Shown here piece by piece: positions 32,950-44,655 of a stretch of DNA of 64,000 bases (its first letter is position 1; the number at the start of each line of letters is the position of its first letter). Source of the DNA: Skeletonema tropicum (Eukaryota; Bacillariophyta; Thalassiosirophyceae; Thalassiosirales; Thalassiosiraceae); NCBI GenBank assembly GCA_037178625.1, contig CM074128.1:558001-622000 (forward strand). Reading direction: 5' to 3'. The translations under genes were made by a program, and so were the position numbers. The notes below the pieces were generated by a model that did no database searches, was not told where the DNA came from, and saw only the letters and a program-made list of their open reading frames with translations.

Positions 32950-33630
32950 GTATGCAATTCGCCGACGGCATGCTAAAACTCTATTTAATCAGCGGTATTG
33001 TTCTGTTCATATCCACTGAGTGAAAGAAGCACAGCCAACAACAAGTCAGCAGGCAAGCCTACGCAAGCGCGTACTAATTACACTTTTTGATAAGGAGCGA
33101 AGAGAAATCCACCATCCACCACCTATCAAGTCATCGCTTGCCTTGGTTGTTAGCTAAGTATGGTTGTTGCTGCTCTTCGATTCGCTCAATCAAGGCAATC
33201 AACGCATAAGGCCCAAATTCAAATTTTGAATTTACAAGAAAATACTCCTAGGAAGGGAGCACTCCAACTGAATAAATTACTAAACCTGTCCGTCCGTCGA
33301 TAAAAAAGGAGCTCCTCTCGCGGGCTCTCCGCTCGCTCGAAATCGAAAATGATAAATGATGAAAATCTTGCTGCATATTGCTGCCATCCTGCCTCTAGAG
33401 AGAAGCTCTACCGTTCATCAAACAATAGTATCAAAGAGAGGTGAGTGTTCAATCGAAAGTATCTTAGGGTTGAACAATAATGGTAATGTGGTCGCCGCTG
33501 TATTACCCGTACATTCTCAACAGATCTTTTGCTTTCTACATCAACACGTACTCTATCGCAAGAAGTACAGACAACACATCATAAGTATTATCAACCGCAC
33601 ATTACATACTAAAACGCAACAATAAAAATC
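32950..33630. other. Divergent intergenic region
   Basis: 680 bp between the subtilisin and the Tom7-like gene. Around 33315-33345 there is a CG-rich pyrimidine stretch (CTCCTCTCGCGGGCTCTCCG). The frame at 33356-33625 looks like chance. Confidence 0.35.
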
Positions 33631-33771
33631 ATGCCAGTACCAAGAAGACGCAACAGAAAATCCGGTGTAGGCTTCAGCTTCACCGATGTACCCAAAATGG
33701 CACTCCGACTATTTGATGCCAATTATGTATTTGCAAAGACTCGAATTGCTCTTTTATATGCATTTGCTCCG

Positions 33772-33805
<34 letters not shown>

Positions 33806-33846
33806 GTCCGCAGAGTTGGCTTGAACCGTTTAATATTCTTGAGTAA
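33631..33846 (+). CDS. Tom7-like small membrane protein
   Basis: A 71-aa ORF with a basic N-terminus (MPVPRRRNRKSGVGF), one hydrophobic span (about residues 38-54, RIALLYAFAPAVFYLG) and a short tail TTEPCPQSWLEPF. The span with a central Pro followed by YLG and then EP..SWL resembles Tom7, the small subunit of the mitochondrial outer-membrane translocase, although the N-terminus is longer than usual. It could equally be a lineage-specific small membrane protein. It converges with the DHAR-like gene. Confidence 0.45.
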
Positions 33847-34034
33847 ATGGTTGATAAAGGGGGAGGTTGGATACTTATCTTATTTTGCTGATGGGGGAAA
33901 TGAATAGTAAGAAAGTGAATAGAAAATAGAAACAGAAACGAAGCAACGTGGCGGCTTATCATTATTTAATCACCATGAACTTTTGACTATGTCATCTTCA
34001 TTTGCACCAAATGTGTTTTAGTATTATTATCCAT

Positions 34035-35166
34035 CTAATGGTAGCTAGTCCATCCCCAAACAACCGTCTCCGGCCCATATTCCACAGTACTCTTAAAACT
34101 AGGACGTTCAAACACATCATCCATATACTGTCGTAACTTGGGATACTTCCCTGCCAAATCAATCGCATTATCTTTGATCTGTCCCAGACAAACATCCATG
34201 GCATACAACTTTGGAGCAAGACTACAATCCAACAATGTGAATTGTTCTCCATTCCCAACTAAATATGGTCCCGTCCTCCCATCTTTACCAAGATGATTTT
34301 CCAACCCTTGCAACTTGTCCTCCAACGCTGCCTGTTTTTCCTTATCTTCCTCATCACCATTGGGACTATGCTTTGTAAACTTTGCCATGGCGGGGAAAAA
34401 CCCGTCCAGAACCGCCGATGCCTCCTCTGTCTCCCCCGCACTCGACACAGCCAACGGTGGTTCCTGAAAGAAGAAATCCAAATATTGTGCAATCACTTCC
34501 GAATCGACATAACATTCTTTACGATGACGTAATGCAGGCATCTTCCCCTCATAGTCGTCGAGTAGCCATTGGGGTTTGTTTTCGGGTGTGGAGGGGATGA
34601 GGTCGTAGTCGAGTCCTTTCTCGGTGAGGACCATGCGGACAAAGTGTGCGAAGGGACAGTCTCCTACGGATGTGCCGTCTTGGGCTGGTTTGACGTAGAG
34701 TGTCATTCCTCCGGCTGATATATATGTGTGTGTGTGTTTGTTTGGTGTAGGTTGTAGTATTGTATATATTGTGATTATGATGATGATAATGCATGTATGA
34801 TGTGTGTACAAATAATGAGAGATTTGTGTCCAGAAGAACAGAATGCAGCCACACGGAAATATTTCAAAGCAGTGAGTTACCACTTCTTGAATGATGCAAC
34901 TAATAATGATACCACACGAAAAAGAACCATCCTGCCAAATAACAATAGTGTATCAACTTACCAAGTGGCGTAGCACCCTCCTCCCGACGCTCCAACCCAC
35001 GAGTTCGAGCCATATCTAATGCAGATGATGATGTAGACATTTTCTTTCCAGAAACAATCGAATTTGCAATGTAACTGGTGGTAGCAAATGCCTGTACTTG
35101 AGAGGATTGCGTTCGTAGAGCGGCTAATCCAAGGAGTAGGAACTTCATTGGCACCATGCTTGCCAT
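34035..35166 (-). CDS. Plastid-type DHAR/GST family protein (two exons)
   Basis: Exons 35166-34962 and 34714-34035 (donor CTTG/GTAAGT, acceptor ATATATATCAG) give 294 aa. Exon 1 carries a hydrophobic leader (MKFLLLGLAALRT) followed by VQAFATTS, the diatom plastid-import pattern with an essential Phe. Exon 2 has the thioredoxin-like start LYVKPAQDGTSVGDCPFAHF, where the Cys takes the active-site place of dehydroascorbate reductases and CLIC proteins, then KMPALRHRKECYVDSEVIAQYL and a helical GST C-domain (residues ~165-290). It probably reduces dehydroascorbate with glutathione, though other glutathione-linked functions remain possible. The intron sits in the AT/GT-repeat region near 34720-34745. 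It diverges from the phosphotransferase at 35443. Confidence 0.8.
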
Positions 35167-35442
35167 TGTTTTGTTGCGTTTTGTGCCGATGATGCGCGTT
35201 GATGGTGAATGGTGAGTGATGGTGTCATCTCTGAAGGAGTCTCAGCTTTCCATCGCCAGCGATGATTTCAAATCCGCCACCGCACTTGAACAGTAACGAC
35301 TAACGACCATAAAAGATGTTCATGTTGTTTGTGCGGCTTTCATAGCCTCTCATTTCCAGTCAGCCAGCTATCTAGTTTCAGCACCAGGCAACCACGTTGC
35401 GCTCCAATACACAGTGTTGTTTCAATCTCACAATAATAGCAA

Positions 35443-36999
35443 ATGACGACAAAATCAGCCGAGGACTACAACGCACTAACCTGCGTACAACTCAGAGCAA
35501 TTTGCAAAGAGCGCGGTCTAGTTCAGAAGGGTGTCAAAAAAGTGATTATTGACCGATTGATGGAAGATGATACTGCCGCAGCAGCATCACCAGCTCCAGT
35601 GTCAGCACCTGTTGTTGAGAAAGTAACAAAAGACAACAACAACAGCAGTACTGATGATGATTCTGAAGAGTTTCAAGATGAAACCTTCACCTGCAAACAA
35701 TTCGAAGGACGATCCAAATACCTCACCCCCTCCGGCCTCCACTTCATCGCCAACCATCAATACTGTTCGGGCGAATACACCCATCTCGACAACTTACTCA
35801 ACCCATTCTGGACATACCTTACCGAATGTCTACCACTATGGTTGGCACCCAATATGGTAACTACATTGGGAGGGTTGCATTGCGCATTGGCGTATGGGAC
35901 ATTGTGGTATTATTCACCCGACTTTGATGGAAATCCTCCTGATTGGGTGTTGTTGTTGGCGAGTTATTGTACGTTTGCGTATTATACGCTGGATTGTATG
36001 GATGGGAAACAGGCTAGGAGGACGGGGAGTAGTAGTCCGTTGGGACAATTGTTGTGAGTACTTATAGTGCATATGCTTCTTCATTATTCTTATTTATTTG
36101 TATTCAATGCTTGCTTACCCCATCATCATCATCTTCATCAAAACAACAGTGATCATGGCTTTGACTGCATCTGCACTCTACACTTCATTTCGACATTCTC
36201 ATCCTACCTCGAAATTGGGGGGACACACTGGTACATGGTGCTTCAAACATCCTTACAATTTGCCTTCTTCATGGCCCAATGGGAGGAGTACCACACACAC
36301 GTACTACCACACAATTCTGGGAAATGGTTGGGTGTGACGGAGGTAAATTATTTTTCGGCATTGGGTGCATTTGCCGTGAGCTTCATTGATCGACCGGCAT
36401 TCTGGCAAAAGTCAATGGAGAAGACGGTTGCTCCCCTTGGTTTGGACTCGGTGCTACCCGCGTTGGTGAAGGATATGGAATTGAGACATTTTTCATTGAG
36501 TATTTGGGCTATCGTGTCGTTGATTCTTATGGCTCTTTCGTTGAAGCGGGTGTTGTTCCACCCACGTATTTGTGGGGATGGTGAGAATATTATGGATGCA
36601 AGTGAAATTCGGTACAATCGAATCAATGCCATGTCGAAATTGGCCTCTCCGTTTCTGTTGTGTGTTGCTGCATTCATTGTGCCTCCGGAGTCTATTCGGA
36701 CTAGGTACTTGTCTTTGTCGTTTGGGTTGGTCACTTCTCTTTTGACCAAAAAGATGATTGTGTTTAGCATGGCGAAAATGCCATATGCTATCATTCAGAC
36801 GGATATTTTTCCGTTCATCATTGCAACAATCTGGATTAGGTATGACACGAGGTTGACCAAGATGGGAGGAGATTTTGTCTTGGGAGCGTTGTCTATTTGG
36901 TATGCGTACAGATTGTTGCGCTGGGCGAATGTTTCCATCAATCAAATTTGTGCAAAATTGGGTATCTATTGTTTCCGACTTAAGAAGAGAGATGACTGA
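35443..36999 (+). CDS. SAP-domain CDP-alcohol phosphotransferase (two exons)
   Basis: Exons 35443-36053 and 36150-36999 (donor TTGTT/GTGAGT, acceptor AACAACAG) give 486 aa. The splice restores the family motif DGx2ARx8Gx3Dx3D (DGKQARRTG ... QLF/DHGFD), which binds the CDP-alcohol and metal. Many membrane segments follow, as in choline/ethanolamine phosphotransferases, which make phosphatidylcholine or phosphatidylethanolamine from diacylglycerol in the ER/Golgi. Unusually, residues ~9-44 match a SAP domain (YNALTCVQLRAICKERGL, then KVIIDRLMED), joined through an Asp/Ser/Thr linker within the same exon. Choline versus ethanolamine preference cannot be decided. Confidence 0.85.
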
Positions 37000-37065
37000 G
37001 CATTTTCTTGCTTACGGAAGTTGTTGTTGTTTCAGCCATTATTTATATATTATATTTCTCAGCTA

Positions 37066-38472
37066 TCATTTAACATGCTTTTTGAATGTGTCAGCAAGAG
37101 TTGTTTTCATGGCATCTGCAACTTGTAGTACAACGTCTTCGGACCCTCTCATTCCAAACACTTGTAGTCCTACAACATCCTTTTCTCGCCGCTCTGAGTT
37201 GTCATCATCATCATCATTATGAGTTGAAAATGGAACAGATATCGACGGGAAGCCTCCAAGACTAATGGGTATTGTCATGACATCATTTCCAAATGCAGCT
37301 GTGGGGTCCATATCCTCCATCATTCTATCTCCAAGTTGCGGGTTTAATGTGCATGGGAATGAAAGTGCCGTAGGCACAAGCATCACATCAACCTTTTCGT
37401 CATTGGTATCATCATCATCAACTCCACTATTATTATCGTTCATTGACGCAGAAGAAGAACGAAATGCTCTCTCAATCGACTGAGACACCTTCGCTCGTAC
37501 AATTGCCGCTGCCTCATAATGAGTATGGAATCTATCCGACGACAGAACAGATGTCCCCGCCAACACACGACGCTGCACTTCATCACCAAATCCCAGCACA
37601 CGTGTCGTAGAAATCTTTTCTTCCAGTGCAGTCATACCCAAGAGTGGAAGGTACTCCTTTGTATTCTTGTAGATTATCTATATTTGTACGTGCAAATTCA
37701 TTCAAGTCCACGTCAAGTCCGAATCGTACACCATCATAACGACTCAAGTTGGAACTAGCCTCGGCACATGCCAAGACGTAATATGCCGCACAGGATAATT
37801 TGATCCATTCGGACGATACGACTGATTCCGGTATGGAGACGAGAGTGGCCCCGGCAATATTATTTTGAAGTGTATTGGCAGCTAACGACCAAGCGTTGGC
37901 AATGAGAGGTGGGGTCTCGTGGAGAGAAAAGGCGTGGGGGATACCGATACGAATGTTTGCTAATGGATTTGTTGTATCTGTTGTCGTTGTTGTTGTTGGC
38001 TGTTGTTTTTGTTGCGATGTCAACAATCTATAATATCGATCATCATGATACACTCTCGAAGTGGCATCACGACTCTTATTGAAATCAACACAACTCCTCC
38101 TATCATCATCATCTTCACCAAATTTCTCGCCACTACTACTCAAACACTCCCATCCAATCCTAGCACACTCCACACTCCCCGTAACAAATCCCACCGTATC
38201 CAACGAAGATGCATAACTCACCACACCATACCTCGAAAATGATCCATAGGTGGGTTTGAACCCCACAGTGCATGTCCATGCCGATGGTAAACGGAGTGAT
38301 CCTCCGGTATCAGTACCGATGGATAGGAGGGAGGATCCGTGGGCGATTGTTGTGGCTGCTCCGGAGGAGGATCCTCCGGAGGCTAATAGTGGTGATGTTT
38401 TTGTTGTTGTTGTTGTTGTTGTTTTTGTTGTTGTGGAATGGGAGGCGCGTGAAGCTTCTTCTGCCATGCTCC

Positions 38473-38505
<33 letters not shown>

Positions 38506-39543
38506 CGTCGTTTCCATCACGATCATCATTCCATTGCGATGATTGTGTCCAATATCGAATTTCATCCAGCAACTCTTCCAAAGCAACTTGATCACTTATC
38601 CCATGAGGATTATGTATTGTCGAATTTTGTATTTGTTCTATCCAATATTGATCAAGATCATCTTTTCTATCGTCCAAAAGCAGTTGTTGATTGTGAGATG
38701 GCATCATGGATAATCGATGCATCCATGGCAATGGATTGTATATTGGATTGGAGTATTGCTTATTGTTCACAATGATGCTGTTGATGCTGCTGATACTGTT
38801 TGGAATCAGTACCATCATCATCATCATGTTGCAACAACAACGATGATGATGGCACTCCACTATTCAATCCCAAACTACCCATGCCAAACTCATCCATGTT
38901 GGTAATACCAATCAATACTGCGCCACATTCCTTGAGTAGCTTTTTGGCAATGTCACTTTCGTACACTGCCTCTTCTTCCTCTACATCATCAGTATTATTA
39001 CTATTACTATCATTATCAGCATTACTATCATCATGCTTGTCCATCAAAATTGCCGAAGACTGAATGAGGCATGCCCCACCACCTCCCCACAGCAACATTC
39101 GCCTTGATCGTCACAGGAAGTCCATCCAACCTACTCTTGCATTGTCCACGTTCCCACCGCTCTTGTGACAATGTTGCTTGATGTAACACATCTTCCAATG
39201 GCAATAGTTTGACGTAGGCATTTAGATGAAGGGAATGTTCACCAAAGGTTGCGAGGTTATGGGCATGAGTGCACAGTTGGGGAACGGTGAGTTGATGTGT
39301 TTGGAGGAGGTGATTTGCGCGGGATATTGTGAGTCGTTGTTGTTGTTGACGATGCTTCTTCTTTGTTTGTGAGGATTGATGATGATATCTACATTGCTGC
39401 TTCTGCTGTTGCTTCGAGATGATTGGTGATATTAGGAATGAGCGTGTTGTGATGGATGACAATAATTGCCGCCTACAGTAATGACTATGCTGCTGACGAC
39501 ACACAGAATGAATCGAGGATCGGACGAGTTGACTGCAGTGCAT
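37066..39543 (-). CDS. gatA: GatA amidotransferase subunit, frame-interrupted
   Basis: An amidase-signature protein of the organellar GatCAB complex, which converts Glu-tRNA(Gln) to Gln-tRNA(Gln). From the ATG at 39543 an Arg/Ser-rich leader precedes SRLDGLPVTIKANVAV, which holds the catalytic Lys. The next frame (39098-38760) has LIGITNMDEFGMGSLGLNSG. The third (38860-37583) has the Ser motif ASGGSSSGAA, TDTGGSLRLPS and FKPTYGSFSRYGVVSYASSLD. The fourth (37641-37066) has VLGFGDEVQRRVLAGTSVLS. Frame changes lie near 39085, 38800 and 37650. About 170 codons of Asn, Thr, Asp and His-rich low complexity separate NMDEF from GGSSSG, where the family has about 20. The frame is also open upstream to 39702. 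Confidence 0.85.
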
Positions 39544-39702
39544 CTGGAAGCAATGGAAGAAGTTTTTATCGCTTGCATATTCATTGCAAATGCAGTGGGT
39601 GCTGGTGCGGGTGCGTGCGGTTGCTGTCCTTCCCTGTTCTTTCCTGTTGCTGTTGACTGTATATGTCGTTGCAAAAGCTAAATAACAATAAAGCTCTACC
39701 AT

Positions 39703-40127
39703 AGACTAAACCAGATGTGTACGTATTGATTTCAAAATCATAATTACAAGTCCAAACGTTGTAACTCAAATAGTTGTAACACTTTCAGACTTGTGGACGT
39801 AGCTAAACATTCGAATTGGATATTGGTCATAATTAATTTAGTAGGTAGTATAAGTAGTAACTTTTGACTGTAAAATGTTGCTTGAAAAGTAATCTATAAA
39901 TTATTCTCATGTTTTATGAAGCGTTATGGAGCGTTTTGTGTTTCGGCTTCCGGCGCAGCATCTCATTCAACATTCAACGCATCGACCATGGCCATTCATT
40001 GCCCTCTTTGCAATTTGCAATAAGTAGGTAGATGCTAGTAGAGAGGAAGCATCGATATAATATTATATATCGACATGCATGGAGATAGGATGGACGACCA
40101 TCAGCATCATCACGACCGACAGCCGCA
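39703..40127. other. Divergent intergenic region
   Basis: AT-rich sequence between GatA and the CCA-adding enzyme gene, probably holding both promoters. ATATAATATTATATAT lies near 40055-40070. No gene is seen. Confidence 0.35.
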
Positions 40128-43006
40128 ATGAATAAAGAAGAAGAAGAAGAAGACACGTCATTGTCCACCACTACAGAAGCATCAGTTGCCAATACTAACA
40201 ACAATGAAATAATAATGAATGGTGATACCAATCATCATGACTGTGCACAACAACAACATCAGCAACAAACTGAGTCGTCGCTAATGGAGGATGATGCTCC
40301 TTCCTCAGTTGAAGCAACCATCATGGAAACTGACTCTAAGGATGATACTAACAATAATGATGTTGCAACAATAATGAAGAAGCTTCCGGACGAGCATCAT
40401 CATCACACAACATCTTCCGTTCCAACTGCTGCTGCTGCTTCCGATAATGATCACTCCATGATGATGATTCAACAATGCTCCTCTGTTGAATCAGATGTCA
40501 AGATGGATGCAGGAGGAGATGGCCAAGAAGATAAACGAGTGGATAATGAGGTACAAGCTTAGCAGCAGCAGTGGAGAGTAATGGTGATAGTCCAATGCAA
40601 TTGACATCGTCTATTGAAGATGATCAACAACAAGATGTTGATATGATGATGCCAACATGATGATGTCTACATCACCTTCATCTTCACCGTCTCCACATGA
40701 TGCAGTACAACCATCATCATCCAATCAACAAACTCCAACACAACAGCAGAGTGCATCATCACCACATCCATCACTGCATCTAACACCCGAAGAAGAACGG
40801 TTGTTCACACTACTCATCAAATCAGCAGAGGCATATGAACGGGGTGAATTGGTCATTGATCCGAATCCAACGGAGACTAGTGTTAGTGCTCGTGGAGGAT
40901 TTACCAAAGCTGCTACTGCTACTGCTGTAGACAAGGATGATGCTACCAACAACTAAAGAAGGAGAAAACAACAAATAAAGAAGAAGAAGAACAACAAGCA
41001 CCATCCTGGCTCAAACCACCCCCACAAGTAAACCACATTGAAATACGCATCGCGGGGGGGTGGGTACGTGACAAATTACTACGTCAGCATAGTGTGGATG
41101 TCGATGTGGCTTTGGATTGTATGATGGGGGTACAGTTTGCACGGATTGTGCAGAGTTATTTGGCCATGAGTAGTAGTAAGTAGGTGTGAAGAAGGAAGAG
41201 GAGGAGGAGAGGTTGATGAATGTAGATCAGGATGAGGATGATGATGAACAACAAGCTATCAAGAATAAGGACAAACCACCTAGTCAACGAGGTCATGAAA
41301 AACCAAAAAAGAAGAAAAAGAAGAAGAAGACGAATAACAAACAACCCAAAATTGGTGTCATTGGTGCCAACCCCTCCCAATCCAAACATCTCGAAACAGC
41401 CACAATGAATATACACGGCATTGACGTTGACTTTGTCAATCTTCGTGCCGAGGAGGTCTACGAGGCCAATTCACGTATCCCCACCTCTAAAACGCGCATG
41501 TTTGGCACTCCATTGGAAGATGCCCTACGGCGTGACTTTACCATTAATTCTCTATTTTACAATATTCGTACGAAGAAGGTGGAAGATTGGACAGGAAGGG
41601 GATTGACCGATTTAGTCGAGAATCGATTGATTGTTACGCCAGTGGATCCACATGAAACATTCCACGATGATCCCCTCCGTGTATTGCGTGCGATTCGATT
41701 TTGTGTCCGATTGGACTTTACACTGCATGGTGATATTGTTGCGGCTGCCATGAGTCGTCGGGTCCATCATAGTTTACATGTAAGGTTAGTCGAGAACGGG
41801 TTGGGAAGGAATTGGAGGGGATGCTTACCGGGAAGCATGCACGGCCGGGACGTGCATTGAATATGATTGCCGAATTGCATTTGGCTGGGTCGGTGTTTGC
41901 ATTTCCGGGATCGTTCCCCGGTGATGTGGGGCAGGTGTTTGGACCGGTCACGGGACAGATTTTGGGTGTGGAGTATCATGGGTGTTGTGGGAAGGATGGT
42001 CCCGAGGCGGTTGCATTGGCAGCGACTCATAGGGCGAGAGGGTGGGATGAAAGTAGTGCGCTGTTGGCATTGCTGCCAAAAATTATGGAAAGTCATGTCG
42101 ATGAGAGGGAAATGGTTCTTGGACGACAAGACAACAACAGTCATCCGGCGTCGTCACCGTCGGTTATGGACTCGCGCTTGTTGCACATTTGTGCATTCAT
42201 TCTACCTTTCCACAATCTGACATTTCCCGATGCAAAAGGACGTGAGTGCTCTGTCACAACGCACATGATTAAAGAGGCGTTGAAATGGAGTCTCAAGGAC
42301 ATTCAAGCTATATCAAAAATCTTGCAACATGTCGATGAAATGGCAGAGATTCTCTCTGAGATTCGATCTCAGTCAGTATTACAGCAACAACAATCGCAGG
42401 ATGGAGGAGGAGGTGTTGTACAGTTGTCTCCTCCATGTCGTCTTCGATCAGGATTACTACTGCGTTCACTGAAGGAGCATTGGGTAACTTGTTTACTAAC
42501 TGCATCTGCAATGGAAATACGTTCTTGTCAACGACGATTCGAAGAAAACAACAACGGGAGCGATGCTTCTACTCCAACCGGCGTGATCGAAGAAGAACTA
42601 CCATCACGTCATTTTTACCGTGCCATTGTTGGTGAATTAGATTTGGATGAATGTTGGAAAGTTCGTCCACACTTGAATGGCAAAGAGATGATCAAAGAGC
42701 TGGGCCTTCCGAAGGGCCCGTTGGTTGGTCTTTACCTTGAAGACCAAACTAGATGGATGCTTCTCAACCCAAACGGATCAAGAGACGACTGCATGACACA
42801 TTTGATCGAAAGAAAGAGGGAACGAGAGCAAGAAGTCGTTGAAGGAAGGAGAAGATGATAATGTTGCTCTTGATGATCAGAATGCACAAAATGTTGGAGT
42901 TGCAAACGGGGACGGCAAAACATCACTGGCCAATACAGATGATGGATCGATGCACTTCTCTAAGAAATTCCGATCGGACGAGCAAGCCGAAATGACATCG
43001 AATTAA
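40128..43006 (+). CDS. CCA-adding tRNA nucleotidyltransferase, frame-interrupted
   Basis: It adds or repairs the 3' CCA of tRNAs. An acidic, Gln/Asp/His-rich N-terminal extension (40128-40950) leads to the nucleotidyltransferase core at ~41035-41165: RIAGGWVRDKLL and the metal-binding DVDVALD. Next come KIGVIGANPSQSKHLETAT, EDALRRDFTINSLFYNI, VEDWTGRGLTDL and DDPLRVLRAIRF (41340-41720), the standard order of class II enzymes. The C-terminal helical part runs from KVSRERVGKELEGML (41788) to about 42840, and a last acidic segment reaches the stop at 43006. Frame changes occur near 40560, 40650, 40955, 41180, 41785 and 42845, several in low-complexity DNA. Core motifs are all intact, so sequence errors are likelier than decay. 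Confidence 0.85.
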
Positions 43007-43176
43007 CGCAGTGATAGAATCAGTTGACGAATGTAAAGAGAAACCTTACTTCTTTTTGATAGTACAAGATGTGCGAGTTAGTTTGATATGTCCTAGGCAT
43101 GAAGTGTTAACAAGCTTCGATAAGAGTCTAGCTCGCTCTTCCTTCTTTTGCTTTTCTTCTTGATGAGTATGCATGA

Positions 43177-44095
43177 TTACCTCCTTTTGTAGTAACCTCG
43201 CCGAAATGAAAATTCTTCGCAGGCTTTGTTCCCAAGGACATCTCGCACCCATACTTTTCGACTTGCTTCAATGTCTCTCTCAATGTCCTTCACGCTCTCA
43301 CAGCCCTTGGCATGCTTGATAAGCAACTTTCTACGACGGCTGCGAATACGATGATTGACCTCCTGATTCAAACCAAAGAAGGGAGCATCAATATTTGTGA
43401 TTCCGCAGTAAGCTTCAATTGCATCACTTAACTGTGTTGAGTATAAGTAATGATAAATCGTGACCGCTGTAGTCGAAAGCTGCCGTGCCTGTAATTGTAG
43501 CAAGCTCTTGGCGTAATAGATTGTGAAGAGACGATATGACCTCTTCTGGTAGTGGATGCGGCCCGTGATGCAGTGGTGCACCTAATAGTTTGTTTAGAAT
43601 TTTCTGTGTGGGTAGATTGGAGTAATAGATGATATCAGCATGATGAGATGTTGAGCAGGACAAATTTCATATCGTGAAGAACAGATGTCAAATTTCACTG
43701 ACCTCTACGGCACCTGTAACATCCTCAGCAATCTTATTAGTTACACTCATCCTCTCTACAAAACCCATCTTATGCAATGCCTCATCACCAACATCCAAGA
43801 TCATTTCATACATGGCCTCAGCTATGGCAGTTCCCAGTGCCATCCACTCATCCTTAGCTATCTTGCGAGTAACGTAGTCAATATCGTTGAGTGAGTAGAC
43901 GTGCTCGATGGGCCCAAATGCATTTGTCGATGTGTCATGGAGACGTTCCATAGCGCTGAATAACGAGGTAGGTTGCTTCATGGTGAATTGTGGACGAGAT
44001 GATATCGTTGACACAAAAGATGATGTCGATGGGACGATCACACAGAAGAGAAGAAGGAAGGTTTTATTGCAGGTCGACATTGTTATCAAAGTCAA
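43177..44095 (-). CDS. Unknown protein with plastid-type leader
   Basis: Exon 1 is 44095-43703 and exon 2 begins at 43603 (donor GAG/GTCAGTG, acceptor CTACCCACACAG), phase 0. The leader (KTFLLLFCVIVPSTSSFVST) fits a signal peptide followed by a Ser-Phe transit motif. The mature part is helical (KIAKDEWMALGTAIAEAMYE; KMGFVERMSVTNKIAEDV; LPEEVISSLHNLLRQELA). A frame change near 43440 is needed to continue into LSDAIEAYCGITNIDAPFFG and a basic C-terminal region ending at 43177. I do not recognise the family. It lies convergent with the CCA-adding enzyme. Confidence 0.55.
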
Positions 44096-44655
44096 AGGTT
44101 CGATCAGCTCAAAGTTATAAATGTCAACAGGACGTCTAAGTGTCAGATTCTTTTTCCAGCCCGAGCTACAGATGATTTGCCGAATTGGAAGTTATGAAGC
44201 AAGAGCCAGCAAGCCAACGTTCTTAACATTGAGTTCGCAAGCTTGTTGTTGACAGCTATATTCTTCTACTTACAACTTACAACATGGCTGAGGTGTCATT
44301 GTTTCATGAAATTTTTGAGAGGTGTCAACATGAGAATTCTGCTGTTCGCATACCTTCTCTCTTCTCTCCTTTCTTCATGAGGAACGTCCGACGCAATGTA
44401 GGTACTCAATCATGTCTCATGTTGTGTAGGTACTTGCTTATCAATGTCATAGGTATTTGAGATGGATATTACTCCTGTTAAATATTTGATGAGATTGTAA
44501 ACAAATAAACAAATTAAAGTTATAACAACAACTGTTATCATATTAGTGACATATATATCTGTACAATAAATGGACTCTTTCATGCATGTAAACTACAATC
44601 ACCAATGGGAATTAAGCTTGACGGCATTGGTGATGTCTTCTCTTCACTTCTCCAA
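44096..44655. other. Intergenic region
   Basis: 560 bp with no supportable gene; AT-rich from 44460 to 44560 with ATATATATCTG near 44552. Confidence 0.35.

Noticed and set aside
38250..38775. Plus-strand ORFs rich in Val, Leu or Cys runs
   Set aside because: They are the complement of the Asn/Thr trinucleotide repeats in GatA.
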